64,000 bases of DNA from Drosophila pseudoobscura (taxonomy: Eukaryota; Arthropoda; Insecta; Diptera; Drosophilidae). Positions within the stretch are counted from its first letter, which is position 1; every line of letters begins with the position of its first letter. Under the pieces are notes generated by a model. It was given only the letters and a program-made list of their open reading frames with translations. It ran no database searches and was not told where the DNA came from. The translations under genes were made by a program, and so were the position numbers. The DNA is taken from assembly GCF_009870125.1 (NCBI RefSeq), contig NC_046681.1, forward strand, positions 12,661,001 to 12,725,000, read 5' to 3'. Below are positions 13,101-28,100 of this stretch, piece after piece.

Positions 13101-16100
13101 TGAATCAATAAATATGAAATGGCACTCCTTTTGTGCACAAGGGCGAAAGGGTGGAATGAATTGATTGAATATGTGCATCATAATTCAATTTAATGACAAG
13201 ACTGATTGAATCGACATTCCCTTGGATAAAATCTCTCGAATATCCACTTAACTTTACGCGCAGATCTGAATAAATCTCCATGTAATGCACTTGACAACAA
13301 TTGGCCATAAAACGCATGGCACCCAAAGGACAATTTCTCACTGAAGAATAGGGCAATTCAGTGTTAATGAAATTTACCATAAAGTGTCATATATTATTTC
13401 CACTTCACTCTTATTGTCCGCATTGCCCCTGTCCCTCCGCCACTCGTCTCATAGCCCGTCATACTCGTGCTCTTTGGCAAAATCATGGCGCACAAATTAA
13501 TTTTCATAGTATACTTGTGCGAGTTGGTATGCGCTTATGTTGTCAGCGTGCCATTGTTTCTGCTGCTGCTGCTGTTGCTGCCCAACAGCAACATGTGTAG
13601 AAACTCACACAGACACACGCAGACACACAGAAAACGAAACGAAGTCTGTGCCAGCTCTCTGTCCTTCTTGTCTGTGTGTTGTTTGTGTGTCTGGATCTGT
13701 GCGTTTAATTGCGAAAATGTAGCAATCTTTTAGATGTTACACGCAGTCAGTCAGGGAGTCAGACATGTCAGCGATTGCAACTGTCTGAGTGTGTGTGTGT
13801 GCGCCATGTTATTGTCTATTAACGGCCCTGGGACTGCACTGCTGCTTGTACACTCAGAAAAAACCAATGAACAATGTAACGATCAAAATGACAGAACTGA
13901 ATTCTCCAAAAATAAGACACAGACTTTGAAAAGAATACCGTTTAAACACAAAAAGTTATAGATACAAATTTGAGATTATTTTAAGGTATGTCCTTCTTCA
14001 TTAAAGCCTGGATATCAGAGACTACAAGAACAAGAGGAAAAGTAACCGAGTTTGCAACACTGAAACAAGTTTACAATGTTGTAAATACGAGTAAATCAGA
14101 ACTACTAGATTCTACTTGATACCCGAATATCTATATACTTTTCTCTCCGCCGCCAGATCTTTTCCAGTGAGACTCTTTCTTCTAAAAGTACCACATGACG
14201 AATTTAGAGTCTTTTCGAAAAGAAACATAAACAAACTTCCCTCCTTAAAGCTTAGAATTGTAACTTCTATGCCCATTTTTGAGAACTCAACGCTTTTTCC
14301 TAGTGTATGTCATGTGTATGTGGATGTGTGCCATTGTGTGCCTGTGTGGTTTTTGCATGAATCTGTATTTCATTAAAATTTCATCTGCATCGCTCAACGA
14401 GTGACTTTTTCCGCTTTGCGCTGTTGAATTATTGAAATTTTGGGTTCGCAGTTGCCAGTTTTGCTTAGGTCGGTGTTCCACTTGCCTAACAAAGGCTTTT
14501 CCCGACTGCCGCTGCTGCTGCTGCTGCATTTGCATATGAATTCCGGCAGCTGCAGCTCAGTGGTTTCTAGCCCTGCCTCCCATCTGCCCCCATGGGCCCC
14601 CTCTCTGGCTCATGTCTAGCTCTTTCTGGGTAGGACTTTCATCTGGTGTGCTCTGCCATTTGAATTATGGCATTGCAGGGCAGCTACATGGCTTATATGC
14701 CATAAATATTTTCCTTGTTTGCATTACTCACCAGATTTTTGCAAGTGATTTGCAACGGCCTGGAAACTTTGCACTCGACTTGTCTCAACTTTTCAGTCAA
14801 GGGGAAATTGATTCAAGTCGAAGATTTGGCCAGAATGCATTCGAGAAAGGTTATCTTCATGAATGAATAATTTGGTTTACGGGCAGGGCTCTCATTGTTT
14901 GGTAGGGCTATTCATGAATAAAAAAACCCCCAGAGCTCCGGTACTCTGGGTAAATGAATTGAATCTTCACCATCTCCGTAAGCATTTTTAAGCGAATTTT
15001 CCATAACATAAAACATTCAAATTTTCGGCCTTTAATAAAGTATGAGTATAATAACTCAACAAAAAATTGTACAAAATCCAACAGCAAATAATTAATGGAG
15101 CAGCAGAGCACAGAAAAAACGTGACTACAAAAATTGGAGAAAAATATTCAGAAAACCCAATAGAAACCGCAACAAATGTGATATGAAAAATTAACAAATA
15201 ATAAATAAAACAAAAAAAACACCAACACCAATCAGATCTAAGTAATGTTCTTAAACTCAAGCAAAACGAAACTAAATCAATATGAATAACGTTTCTGGAG
15301 GCGACTTTTGTATACCTAACGATAGAAATACTCGTAGTCGTGCATAATAATTACAGTGCAGTGCAACAAAAGAAAGCTTTAAATATTTTTTCTACTTTAT
15401 AAAACCCAAAACCTAACCTAAATGCACCAAATGTGATCCAACAGGCGAGAACATTCAAGTTACTTCAACAATAAAATTCGACAACGACATTGCCTTCTCA
15501 TCGTAGCCTGAACTAAACAACTACGTAGCTAGTTACGTCAATTACGTTACGTTGGGGCTAGGAGAACCAATAACCAATCATTAACCCGATAAGTACTCAA
15601 CTGAATTAGAAGACTTTTCTACGTGCAGATAAATTGATAAATAGGCATAGGCAATGCATAGACTAAGGTGCGCAGAAATATACCTCTACGATTACGATTA
15701 CGTCATAGTGCGCTTACGTTAACGTTACGCCAACGCTAACGGCAACGGTCAATTCATAGATATTAATAAATGTTTATAGCTTTCAATGCCAAGATTCAAA
15801 CGAAAATGAAATCGCCGACGAACACAATGCTGCGTGACGTGAACGCTACGTAGCAGCACGGCAGAGCACGGCGTTACGTTACGCCGCGTAACGATAGACC
15901 AATAGAAGAGAAGCCAGTCAAAGACCCACAATCAACAGTCCCAGAACAGTCATTGCCATAGACATAGTTCACTCAGCAGTAGATCGTGTTTATGTGTCGC
16001 CAGTTGCGAGTCACGCGCGCGCTATTACGTCACCAAAAGTCGCAGCAGCTGCAGTCGCGGTCGAGGTCGAGGCCACAACAGCGTCGCCGAACGAGACGTC

Positions 16101-19100
16101 GTCGCAGGTGTCAGCGCAGTCAGAAGCATCATCGTTGGAAAAGCAGCTTCCGGTTCCGCTTCCGGACAACATCAGCGCAACGTCAACGTCATCGTCAGCA
16201 TCAACGACAACGACGTAACGGAGCTAGATACGCAGCCGACCACTGGCGATCAACGCAGCCCATCCTCAGCCCGCCACTCAGCTGCGCCAGCCCCCGCGCT
16301 GACGCAGTTTTTCAACCACAACAACAGCAACAACCACAAGAACTACAACTACAACTACAACACACAGAATATTTTTCAACAAAATATTACTCTTTGCTTC
16401 TATTTCTATACTCCTCCTCTTTGTGCCTATCTAACGAGCGCCCATTACGTCCTCGAACGTTACGCTGCTGTCGTAGAGAGTAACCGAACAGAACGTAACA
16501 GTGAAACCCGATGCAGTCGACCGACTTACGTTGACTTACGTTTAGTTTTGTCGTAATTAAGCTCCTAAACGTAACCTGTGTCATCCCATTGATTCTGAAC
16601 GGTTAAACGCACCCAATACCCGTACAAACCAGGACAACGTGACGACGTGACATAACGTGAAGTGACGTGACGTGACGTACTGACGCTACCGTTACTCCTC
16701 CAAACGTAACCGTAACTGTTGCTACTGTTACCGTTGCCATTACCGCTACCGTTACCATTGAACCGTACAACAAGCTCTAACGAGCTTACGAAAAATCAAA
16801 GAACAAAAACCGTAAAAAAAAGAGAAAAAAAAACAACAACAAGATGCAGGCCGCATTGATGCTAAGATCGAAATCTCGGGTGGCGAGAAGAAGAAAGCTA
16901 CGAAAATTAGGTGGAAGACTTGAGTTGCCTAGTAATGTAGCAACTAAAGAAATAGCTCCATTTCCTCGTTATCCACCTGAGTCATGGGTAATAATATAAA
17001 ATACCAAACCAAATACCTAATTAAATCTATACCACATTCTCTCAATAGTATCTCTCTCTCTCTCTCTCTTTCTCAAAAGAAGACCCAAAGAAAGACTAAA
17101 AGAAAGAAATACTTAAACTCAGCAAAGCAAAAGTATAATCTCTGTCCCACCCCCACCCCCGAAAGTATCAAAAACTAAAAGCAATGAGCGCAATTCCCTA
17201 AAAAGTCGTCAAATGAATATCATCTAAATAAGCTTAAATGAAAATCTAATTTCCAGTCCAGCCCCAGCCCCAGCCCCAGCCCTTATCCAACCCGTTAACC
17301 CGTTAACCCAGCCAACAAACCCACCATCAGACTATCTTTCCGATCTCTATTTTTCTGTCTCTCTATCTATCTATCTCCCCCCTTCTCTATTTGTATCCCC
17401 CCAGTTCCGAGCCCGAGACACACACTCTACTGATTTTGATTTAACAAAGCCCCAGCCCGCGACTGAGCATACGCATTCCTTAAGTAGTGTGGCAACTCTA
17501 TGCTAGGTTTTACATAATACGAGTAGAATTCAATTTTTCTCAAACTATTTACTTGATCTTGCAGTTAAACTAGCGTGTGCCCAACTCTACCCCCAACAAA
17601 AACATAGAACGTAGAGCCGCTTTGGAACGAATACTAAATACTAAATACCAACTCAGTAGAAGTTTTATTATACGAGTAGATACATATATATTTCAAGTCT
17701 AAGAGCTCTGCCAGCCAAAACTAAATGCGCTGTACAATTAGCTTAAACCACCTTTATTCAAATCTCAGCAATTTATAGTGCTTTTGCTCTACTACAACTA
17801 CTACTACTACTACTCTCTGTCGAACTCTACCACTCTCTCTGTCTCTCTCTCTCTCTCTATAGCTATCTATCTATCTAACTCTGTCTAGCTCTCTGCCTCT
17901 CTTTCTGTCTCTATCCAACAATATGTAATACTCTATAACAGCTCTAACCTATAACTCTGTATCTCTATCTCTTGAACAACAACTGCACCGACCCCACTCC
18001 AAGTAAACCCACCGAGCCCCAAGCAACACCCCTGCCAACCAGCCACCCACCACCCACCAACCACCAACCACCACCCACCACTTTCGCCTACTCTGCACTT
18101 GCTTTAACTCCATGTAAAGCCTAAATAAGACTCAATATAATCAAAGACGTGTGTAGTTCTTCACCCACAAAAACAGACATCTAGTGCGCTCTCCCCTCCC
18201 CACACACACGCTGCACCCTAGTCTATTAGTACTACTCAAGAGTATCCCAGCAAAGTGCTTCTAACTATCTAGCCCCCACTAAACCCAACCGTAACCCAAC
18301 TCAGATTTAAATGTAACCAATCAAAAACGAGCTATGAAAATCAAATACAAACTACCTACATAACAAATATAAAGCACATCAGCCAGCTTATGATTTTCCA
18401 ACACATTTACACTTTTCTAGTTAACCAACACTGACACATGCATACAGACACATATGTATATTATGATTTTCAGTTTTCAAAAGGTTGATTCCTGGATCTG
18501 TAGCTGATCTTAAGGTCCAAGGATCAACCGATTAGAAGTCTATTTCCAAACACGCACTAGAACCACACAAATCTGTCACTGTCACTGTCACAGCCATTCC
18601 TCAAACAGTAAAATATTTACCACACTTGTCACTTCCGCTTTCTGAGAATAATACGATAGATCTACATACTTTTCACTATCGAACACATCACATGTAATCG
18701 TGTATTGCGTAAGAGTCCACATCTGTATTATATCCTACGTTTTTGATTTTCGATTTTTGCCTCTTTCGATGCTATTGCGTAATGCGTTATCGAAACGCCT
18801 GCCATTTGCGTAACTAGAAAAACACATACGTGACAACGCCACCGGCGCCGCCACAGCCGCCGCCGCCACCGCCGGAAGTAAGTGACAAAAGTTCCATTTC
18901 GTAAACACTCATTTTCCAAAAACCAAACCCGAACAAAACCAAAAATTAAAAACAAACAAAACCAAAACCGTTTCCTTCCGTTCTATTGTTCATCACGTGC
19001 CAGTGTCTCACGTGTTTCTTTGTGTATGTGTAACGTAATGATCATCTGCGTGATTGCCCATTACGTTGTGCAATTACGTTGTGCCGCTTACGTTGCCGTC

Positions 19101-22100
19101 TTGCAGTTGGTTGTAATTTGAAAGTACAATGAAAATGCTTGTAAATAATTATCTTGCTTTGCATTTGATCTCTCTTTGATCCTCTCTCTCCTTTCCCCAA
19201 ACCCAACCCCAACATCAACCACCTCCTCCTTTCTCTATTTCTCACTCTCAAGCCATCCCGCTCTCTTCTCCACTCTCTCTCTCTCTCTCTCTTTTTATGT
19301 GTAATTTTTGTGATTTTTGGTTTTTATTTGAAATACTTTGGAGCATTTTTCCTGCCTTGGTTGATTACATTTTCTGCTACATCCCCTACGCATTTGCACA
19401 TGAAATATTAAAAATATTTTTCTTGGTGTGCATTGGTGTGTGTTAGTCCCCAGCATCGAGCATTATGCCAAAGCCAATGAAATATTTTAAATATTTTATT
19501 AACTGCAAAGCAGGGCCCGCCAAGGAAAAGCTTCCCACCGCCCAAATTGCATTGAATATTTACAAGCATTTTCATTGCCTTGATTTGGACGACCCGTTCC
19601 CAGCCGTTATTTTGTAGACTGTACTGCAAGAACTGCCAGCTAAACTTGAGCAACATGTGAACAAAGTACCTACCCATCGTCATAGCCCATCATCATCATA
19701 TGAGCCCGGAGGAGGAACACGCACAGAAGAGTTCTGTGAGAGATTCTGCCTAGGATGCTTCGCCACAAATTAACGCTATTATTTGGCCATGCAAATTAAG
19801 GACATCGGCGCAATGATTAGCATAAATCAGCATCAATTCGGGGACTCAACAAGTTTTGCCAACTCAATTTACATACGAAACACATTATGTGCGCGCTCCT
19901 CCTCTCGGCCTCTCTCTCTCTCTCCCCCTCAGTGTATCGATTAGCAATTAATTCAGCTAGTTTTTAGTTCGTTTCGTTAGCTTCAACCTTCATTTGTAGT
20001 CATCAACCAAACAAACCAAAAAAAAGAACAACAACAACAACCATATGAACCAATCAAACGATCAACCAAAAGAAAGTATGCAACATTTACTAAGAACCAA
20101 AAACAAACCACCAACAGCAACCACAACAAAATACAAAAAAAATACCAAAAACCAAAAACAAAAAAACAACAATTAACAAACGCCAAACAAAACACTCAAG
20201 CAACCAGCATTAATATATAATAATAACAATAATAATAATGGTATCAAGTTTTCCCAAAAGATTCTGTAAAGCTTACTTGCCTCTCATTCCCGTTTTCGAT
20301 CTAGGAGCTCAACTTGATTCAATTGCGAAATTTGTTCCACAAAGTCAAACCAATCACGAAACCCAAAAACAAGAAACAAAAAACGCTTTGCAAACATATA
20401 CAAAACAAAAAAAAAAGAAAAGAATAAATTCAAATTGAATGTTTTACAAAAACGGCAAACTGAAAACGAAACAAATTTTCACTTTGACAATACCAACCCG
20501 ATTCGAGTCGAGTCGCGTCGGCTGCCAAAGCGAAAACTTTGCCTCAAATTTAAATGCACATTTTAATTTCGGCCCGAAACCATTTTTTTGTGGAACATTC
20601 ACATGTTGAAGCAAGCGCTGAAAACTAAAACAAACCCAGAAACAACAGCAACCAGGGAGGGAGTACTCGTACCCAACCAATGAAACCAAAGCATGAAAAT
20701 TCAGCAAAGAGCAAAAAATACTGAAACGCGTAGTTGAAAGGCTTTTTGGGGGGAAAAAGAAGAAGAAGAAGAATTGTTGTTCCTTTAGTTCTGGGCTCTG
20801 TAAGTCATAATAAAATACCTTTGCAGCGGTCTGGGTAAGTCGGAGTTGGCGTGTTATCTATCTACCAAATACATTATATAAATACGATATAAGGAACTGT
20901 TTTTTAATGTAGTTTAGAAAGCCTTTGAACCCAGCTATGCCGGCCAAATACCCAACCAATAATAACCAATCAAAAAATGACCGAAAAAACCGAAAAAAAA
21001 AACCAAAAACCAACAATGAGAGAACCAAGCCCCCCGCCAAACCAAGCCAATTCAGCGCATTCCATCACACTTTGCATAATCGAATATACATCAGTTATGG
21101 ACGAAAGATAGGCTATCCTTACACGATTCTTTTGATTTTATAGTTTTTTGTATCTTACATTTCTTATCAATGTTGACCAAATGTGGCACTCTCTCGCCCT
21201 GCGCTTCAATATTTGCTTAATACCATGTTGATTTGAGGCTAACTTGAATATTTTCCTCGTTTTCACACAAACACAAACACACACACAGCCACATACGACA
21301 CCATTCGCTTATGGTTTCCTCTCTTCTTTCTACTCAACTTATTCTTACTCAATGCGAAGCACGCAAAAAATTCTCAAAAATAATGACACAAACACCACAC
21401 ACACACACACACACACACAGGCATACATACACCTTTTGTACACGTTTACTGTTGATTTCTTTCAAACGCAGGTGCGCGACATCAATTTATCATGCTCTTT
21501 CTCTCTCACCCACCCGAAAAGCGCCCAAAAGTATGCAACGCTTGCTAAGTCTGAAAAACATTGCCAATTCGTACAGTCAATTAGGTACAGTCTAAATTTA
21601 AGGATCAAAGTTATTGTGAACCACACACAAATTTGCCAATTATTCTCCTATATATTGGTGTCTAACAGTCTAACCACAATGCCTCTCTCTCTCTCTCTCT
21701 ACAATATATCTGTCTGTTGCTCTCTCTCTCTCTGTCTGTATCACTGTCTCTCTCTGTCTGTGCTGTGGCCCGTGCTCTGTGTGACTAAAAACTTAGTAGC
21801 GTGCTAGGTTTAGTAGCTTATACTTACATCTATATATATGTATATTTATGTACGAGTGTGCGTGCGTCTGTGTGAATGTGTGTGTGTGTGCGCGTCATAT
21901 TGAATAGCAGCTTATTGGGCCATACTGTACTACCCGTAAAACTGTGGAATTTGAAAACCAAAAAAAAACAAAAGCTATATTATAATTTTGAACATTTTTC
22001 CTCGCATGTTTGCATTGCCCTGCTCGTCATATAACTTATATACCCTATGTTTCTCTATATATATATATATATCTCTCCCTCTACATATCCTTCTTTTCTC

Positions 22101-25100
22101 TCTCTCTCTCTCTCTATCTTTCTATGACTCTATCTATCTCTGATTCTGTATGAAATGCAAACAAATGTTGTTCCACTGCGTGCATTTTAATTGTCTTGTC
22201 GGTCTCGCTCTAATTTGCTCTTGCCATCTCTTTTACGCTCTCTTCTATCTATTTTTCCGTCTCTATCTTGCAGTCTGTGCATTGCTCGCATGCGCTTAAT
22301 TATAAACAAGAAATCCTTTAAATTTATTTCGTTTGATTTCCCTTTGTTGACTTTTCGGTTGGTTTTTACTCGCATATGCGGCCCAGAACGCCGCAACGCC
22401 ATTGCATGACACTTATATTACGATTTGTGCAGCGTCGGCAGGCGGGCTGCCAACTGGCTGCGTTTTAAGCTATTTTTATGCAAACTATATCAAAGAAGAA
22501 ACACCTAACAACAACAACAGTATTCTTTGTGTTACCAACAAGCCAATTGCGGACTTACCAAAAGCACATACTCGTACATACTTGAGCTCTTACCAAAGTA
22601 TTTTATCCCTGAAATGTGCACTGCAACAATGCGTTCTATTGACTAACCCACACAATGCCTAAGTATACTAACCCAACTCTACTCTACTCTATACATTTCT
22701 CTACAAGTATTTAATGGTTTATGGCCTTGGCAAAGTTTCTTGGAATATGGTTAAAGGTACAAGGTGTAGGGAATCTTGAGCTAAAGCCAGTATTCGACAT
22801 TGACTGCTAAAGGATTGCGTTCATTAAGTGCTCATAAACAGAATACTAATCAAAACAGACCCCCCCCTACAAATGCAGGCCTTAATTTATGTATCCCCAA
22901 GCTCCAGTCTTCCATCCAAACATTATTCGAATCACCCGAACCCCACGACTTTTCGATGTGATTCTTCTCGCTCGCAACCTGTATTTATTCGTGTGGTAAG
23001 CTTAGCCAACAACGGGCCAGTGTAAGTAAACGGTAATGTCACATCGCTGGAGTTAATCAATTTTTGGGCGGGAGTCTAATAAAGCCCTTGGGGTCGGCAG
23101 CAGCCGGCACTCGTATTCGTACTCGTACCCGTGTGTGCACTTGAGAAGCTCGACTTAGACTTGGCTTCTTCTCTGTCAACTTGACTTACTGCCATTTGTG
23201 GCCAAAAAGTTTCAGCTGCCATGGACTATTTCCTATTTCCTCTCTGGTGGCCAAAAACAACAGCGAAGAGAGAAAGGGGAAGGCGAGTAAGAGCTCCGGA
23301 AAGGCAAAACTTTGCAATCCAATGAAATGCAATCGAATGGAACCAAAAACCAGCGACATGCATTTTCCTTTCCTCTCCCATCTCTCGCTCATTGTTTTTC
23401 CGCCTGAGAGCTGTCGAGTGTCGGGTGGGTCCTCGTCCCTGGTCCCTGGTCCCTGGTCTCTGTTCTCTGGTCTGTGCTTGGCGCAGCACTTTAAGAATTT
23501 TATTGCGAACAAATTATGTAGCATATTCTTCGGGGCTGCACACTCCGCGCCCTGCCACACTCTTGGCTTGATTTATAGTGTCGTCGCCAAATGTGAAATT
23601 GAGCGCAGAGCAGAACCTGATCGATGGCTTCTGCTGACTGCACACGCGCGGTCCTTCGAAGTTTCCTTGAGTTTTCCATAAACCAGAGACATACTCGCAC
23701 ATACATGAATACATGCGTGCAATTAACTCGGGTCTATGGCCGACCGTTTGACATTTTCATTAGGCAAACAAAGAGGAGAAACTGGGAAACGACGTTTACG
23801 TTTCACGGCCGGAAATCCTGCTGCAAAAAACGAAAAGCTGAAAGAAATGTCTGTTTCCGTTTGAAGTCCACAAAACCCGGCCACACAGGCACCGACACAC
23901 ACACACGTACACATACACACACCAGTTTCGCATTTAGCCGCAAAACGACTTTAATTTGCGGTTCCATGGGCGCTGTATTCGCCCCATTCCGGGCCCACAT
24001 CCAGCTGCTGGTCTGATTTCATTACACAATCTGCGCTTAAAGGCCAACTTTTTTGCTTCCTTGAGTTCCGTTTGGGAGACTTCGCCACTTTTCTTTGTGG
24101 CTTTGCCTTTAAATTGTTTTGTTGGCCACCGGAGCGGATTCCTCCGCTTGGGTTTCCCTGTCCTTGAATTGTGGATTTTCGTTTGTCTAGATTGTGTGCT
24201 CGGTGGGGTCCTGTGTGTGGCATGGCCCATGTGTTGCATGTGCTCTCATCGGTTTGTGCGTTTCGCGTGGATTGAATTTTAAATCAAACAGATTTCGATT
24301 ATATGTGCGATAAGCGATCTGGGGCGAACAAATCAATACAAAAATGATGGAAAAACTTACAAAAAAGGACTCAATCATTGTTAAGTTTTAAACCTTCCAT
24401 TATTGGTCAGAAGTTTCAAATAAATTCCTTCAGCGTTATCAATGTGATTGATATGAGTTTAAGATAAATATTTTACAATATATATATCTGCAGCTCCGCA
24501 GAAGATTTTTTACTCCGGTGACTGATTGGTCCTAGCATTTATTACATTTATCTTTCATTGGCTAAAAATCACTTAGAGGAGGAATGCCCTGAAATACCTT
24601 TTTGAGTTTTGTATTGAAACACCTTTAAAAGCCGGGCTTTTCATTGACTTCTCTGACCTTTGATTGGGCTTTCACTCTGTGGTTGCTTTGAAGTGGCCAA
24701 AGCGGAGGCAAGCCCTGGGCATTTTTTGTCCTAATGAACTGTTTCTTAGGGCTGGTGTGGGGCCGGTGCTGGACCGTTTAATGCTGATTTGTGCACCAAA
24801 AGTGTACTGCAAAGCTGTTCCACATTCGCCCCATGGCCCTGGCCATGTGCCAGTTTCGGGACTCGACTCACACATCGAGAACCGAACCGATTCGCCGCAT
24901 AAGCCTGTGGAGCACCTTGAGCCTCCTCTTTGCCTCCGGGCAGCAGGGCCGGGCAGTGGCAAGAAACAAAAGAAACATCAACACATCGAAAGGAATGAAA
25001 GGGAATGGAAGGGAAGGGAAGCTGGCGAACGTCGGTCTCTCAGTGTCATTTAGTGAAATTGCCTGTAATGTCTCTGTCTCCATTTCCAAGCCCGTGCCCG

Positions 25101-28100
25101 TGCCAGTGCCAGTGCCCCTTCCTCTATCCGTGTCTGTGTCCCTGAATCTCCGTTGGCTGCTGCTGCATTGTCTAACCACAGCAAAGCATTAGCTTTTCTT
25201 CCTTCTCTACGACTTGGTCGTGTGTCAGCTCCAGCTGCGGCTGCTTCTGCTTCTGCATTTTTCATTAGCCTGCGCACTTTTTTCCAGCCTCGTCGTTTGG
25301 CGCTCGGCCCACCTGTCCAAGCAAGCATCCTGGCTGGCCAGGATTCTCTCTTCCATCTCTTCCCTCGTCTTCCTCCCTTGGCGTTGATTTTTCAAGTGCA
25401 TTTTGCACTTGATTCTGCGCAGCTTGGCTCAGCTCGAGTCGTTGCCTCGCCAGCAGCTGCATAATAAAATTGTACACGGGCCAAATTGCTGGGGCTGTCT
25501 GTCGGCGCCTGCCTCCCCAGATGATTGCGACTGCACAAGGAGCTCCACAGATTTGTTTTCAATTTCCCATAGATGGATTGATATGTGGGTGCAAATGGAA
25601 GACACTCGAATGCGAAACTAAAACTGTATTTAATTGAATCACACAAAACACAAGTGATTTATGTATTTATTGTCTAGAAATTAGAAATGTTTTCAATTGC
25701 AATCGTTTTCCACGCTGCTAGGACTTGGATAGTAACGAAGACAGATGGTAGCGTAGCCAATGTATCCACTCCCACTGCAGAGTATTGTTTAGCCCACCCA
25801 AACATCGATTATGGCGCGTTAATTGTTTCCACATATAATGGGAGAGTTTACCACAAATTAACAGCCTGGCCAGCACTTGAACAAACAGCAAACAATCACA
25901 AAACACAAAACACACAATCAATAAGCCCAAATAAATTGCTGTCATTAATGGCCCGCACTTCCTGGTCGCCGCTGGGGATTCGACGAGTACATGTTAATTT
26001 TCGACGCCACCAGGCAATTGGTGCAGCGAAACAATTTATTATTACACAATGGCAGCAAAAATCAATGGCGGTAATCAGAATAGAAAAAAACAACGCACCA
26101 ACTCTAGACTGAGTTGTGCGCAGAGCTCAACAATTATCATTAATTATAAGGTCATTATTGCGTCTTGTGCACACTTAATTATGGATTAATTTGAGAAGAA
26201 GACAAATAACGAGCAAAAGACTTGTCAACAGAGAAGAAACAGAAATTTGCGTCTGTACTACGTCGTAAACTAAATCTTTTGGTCTTTAATATAAGACCCA
26301 AAACAAACGCTTCCTTTGGCATAAACGTATTCTTTATCAGAGCTTCGGATTAAACTTAAGTTCAAGTCGCTTTCGTGTTTGTTTTTTGCTGACTTTTAAG
26401 CGTATTTCGATTTGCCATTAGGCTCCGTGCAGAAAACATAAAAATTTGTAGGTTTTGTGGGCGAGAAGGAGTCCTCCATGGTCCGCCACTCCATGCAGTG
26501 GCTTCCGTGTGCGCGGTTCATTAGCGTTTTGTCGCCTCCATGGCTCCATGGCTCCATGCGCCAGGCGCTTGTGTTTTTGCTGGATTTTATTCGTTCGCAT
26601 TGCGTGAGTTTCGGGCTTGTTAGCCGGGGTATGTTCGGGGGGCTGAACACGAGTATAAATAGAAAACCTGCAGTGAATGGGCGGCCAGAGATATCGACTC
26701 TTCTTCTTAGATGATTGAAAGTTGACTTTGCCAAATATTGAACAATGCCGAAAGGTGAAAGTTTAATGAACACATGGCGTGTGCGTGTTGGCTCGATCGA
26801 ATGAAACGGCAAATATTTGCTGAAAACTTTCAATGAGCCACGTGGCCCACCAGGCGTATGTGCAATATGAATAATTTGCAACATTTCTATGGTTGAATTA
26901 TTGTATAATTTTCGCCTTTGGTTGAGAATGTCTGGGTGCCCACATATGTAGCTGACCGTCAGGTGGGGTCGGGTCGGTCGGAGCAAAATATTTTGAAAGC
27001 CTCCTCTCCAGGGGGCCGCTCCTCTTGCGGACGTGCGTTGGCTTTGGCACTCTGGTGGAGTCTCCTCGCTCGCTGTTCGTCAATCAGCGTCGCAAATTGT
27101 TGATTACACCTACATTAAGTCAAGGGCAGGACAACAGTTACTGTTACAGTTACAGTTACAGTTATGTGGAGCAGTCGATCGATACTCCTCCTACCCTGCG
27201 CCCTCCTCTCGCTTTGTGTGACTGCGATTTTGCACACGAAAAGCAAACGAAACCAGAAAACGTGGCTTTACATACGAAAGTCCATCATATACCATATATA
27301 CGTACGTATATGTGTACTCCGACTATATAGTCGTACATATCTGCTGGGTTCCCTCCGCCTCGGTATATAGGACACTCGCTGTGTGTCGTTTTATTTGCCT
27401 TATTACTGACACGCAGCATATTTAGTAGCTGGCTTAGTGGCAGTGCCTTGTTTATAGTCGCGACTCCCCGTTCTCCCCCAGACTCGAATCAAATCGAACC
27501 GAATAGAGTCGAGTCACTCATTAGGATGTCTACATGTTGGCAGCAACTGCACGTGCATGTACATTTTGGGTGTGTGTGTGTGTGTGTATCAGGTGTGTGA
27601 GTGTATTTGTGTTTGTGTGTGTGACATTGACTTTTGTTTGTTTGCTTTGCGGCAAGTTCTGATAGAAGTTTACTTTTAAAAGGCAAACAAATGCAAGTTT
27701 ATGGTGGACTATTACGTATACGACGGGATGGCCACGTTGGGCATTGTTCATTTATGAAGCAATTAAAAAATAATTGAGATTTCCAAGGGTTCAGTTCGCT
27801 TCCATATTCCAAACATCAATAAAGAAATGCATATTTGTATATGAATATTACGTATACGAGTGATGGCTATTTGCCTTTTGTCATAAATGTTCAGATCTCT
27901 CTCTTCATATTTAGAAATATTAAAAAATAATACTTTAATGGATTATTTGGCTCAATTTTACCTCTAACTTAGTCCAAACTAATAGTTTTTCCGCTCATGA
28001 ATTTTTATTGTATCCGTTTATTCTGTTTTTCCGAATAATACTCCGTGTCGGTTCGTCTGCTATATCACCTGAGATTCAGAGACTAACAATTCAGAGCCCA

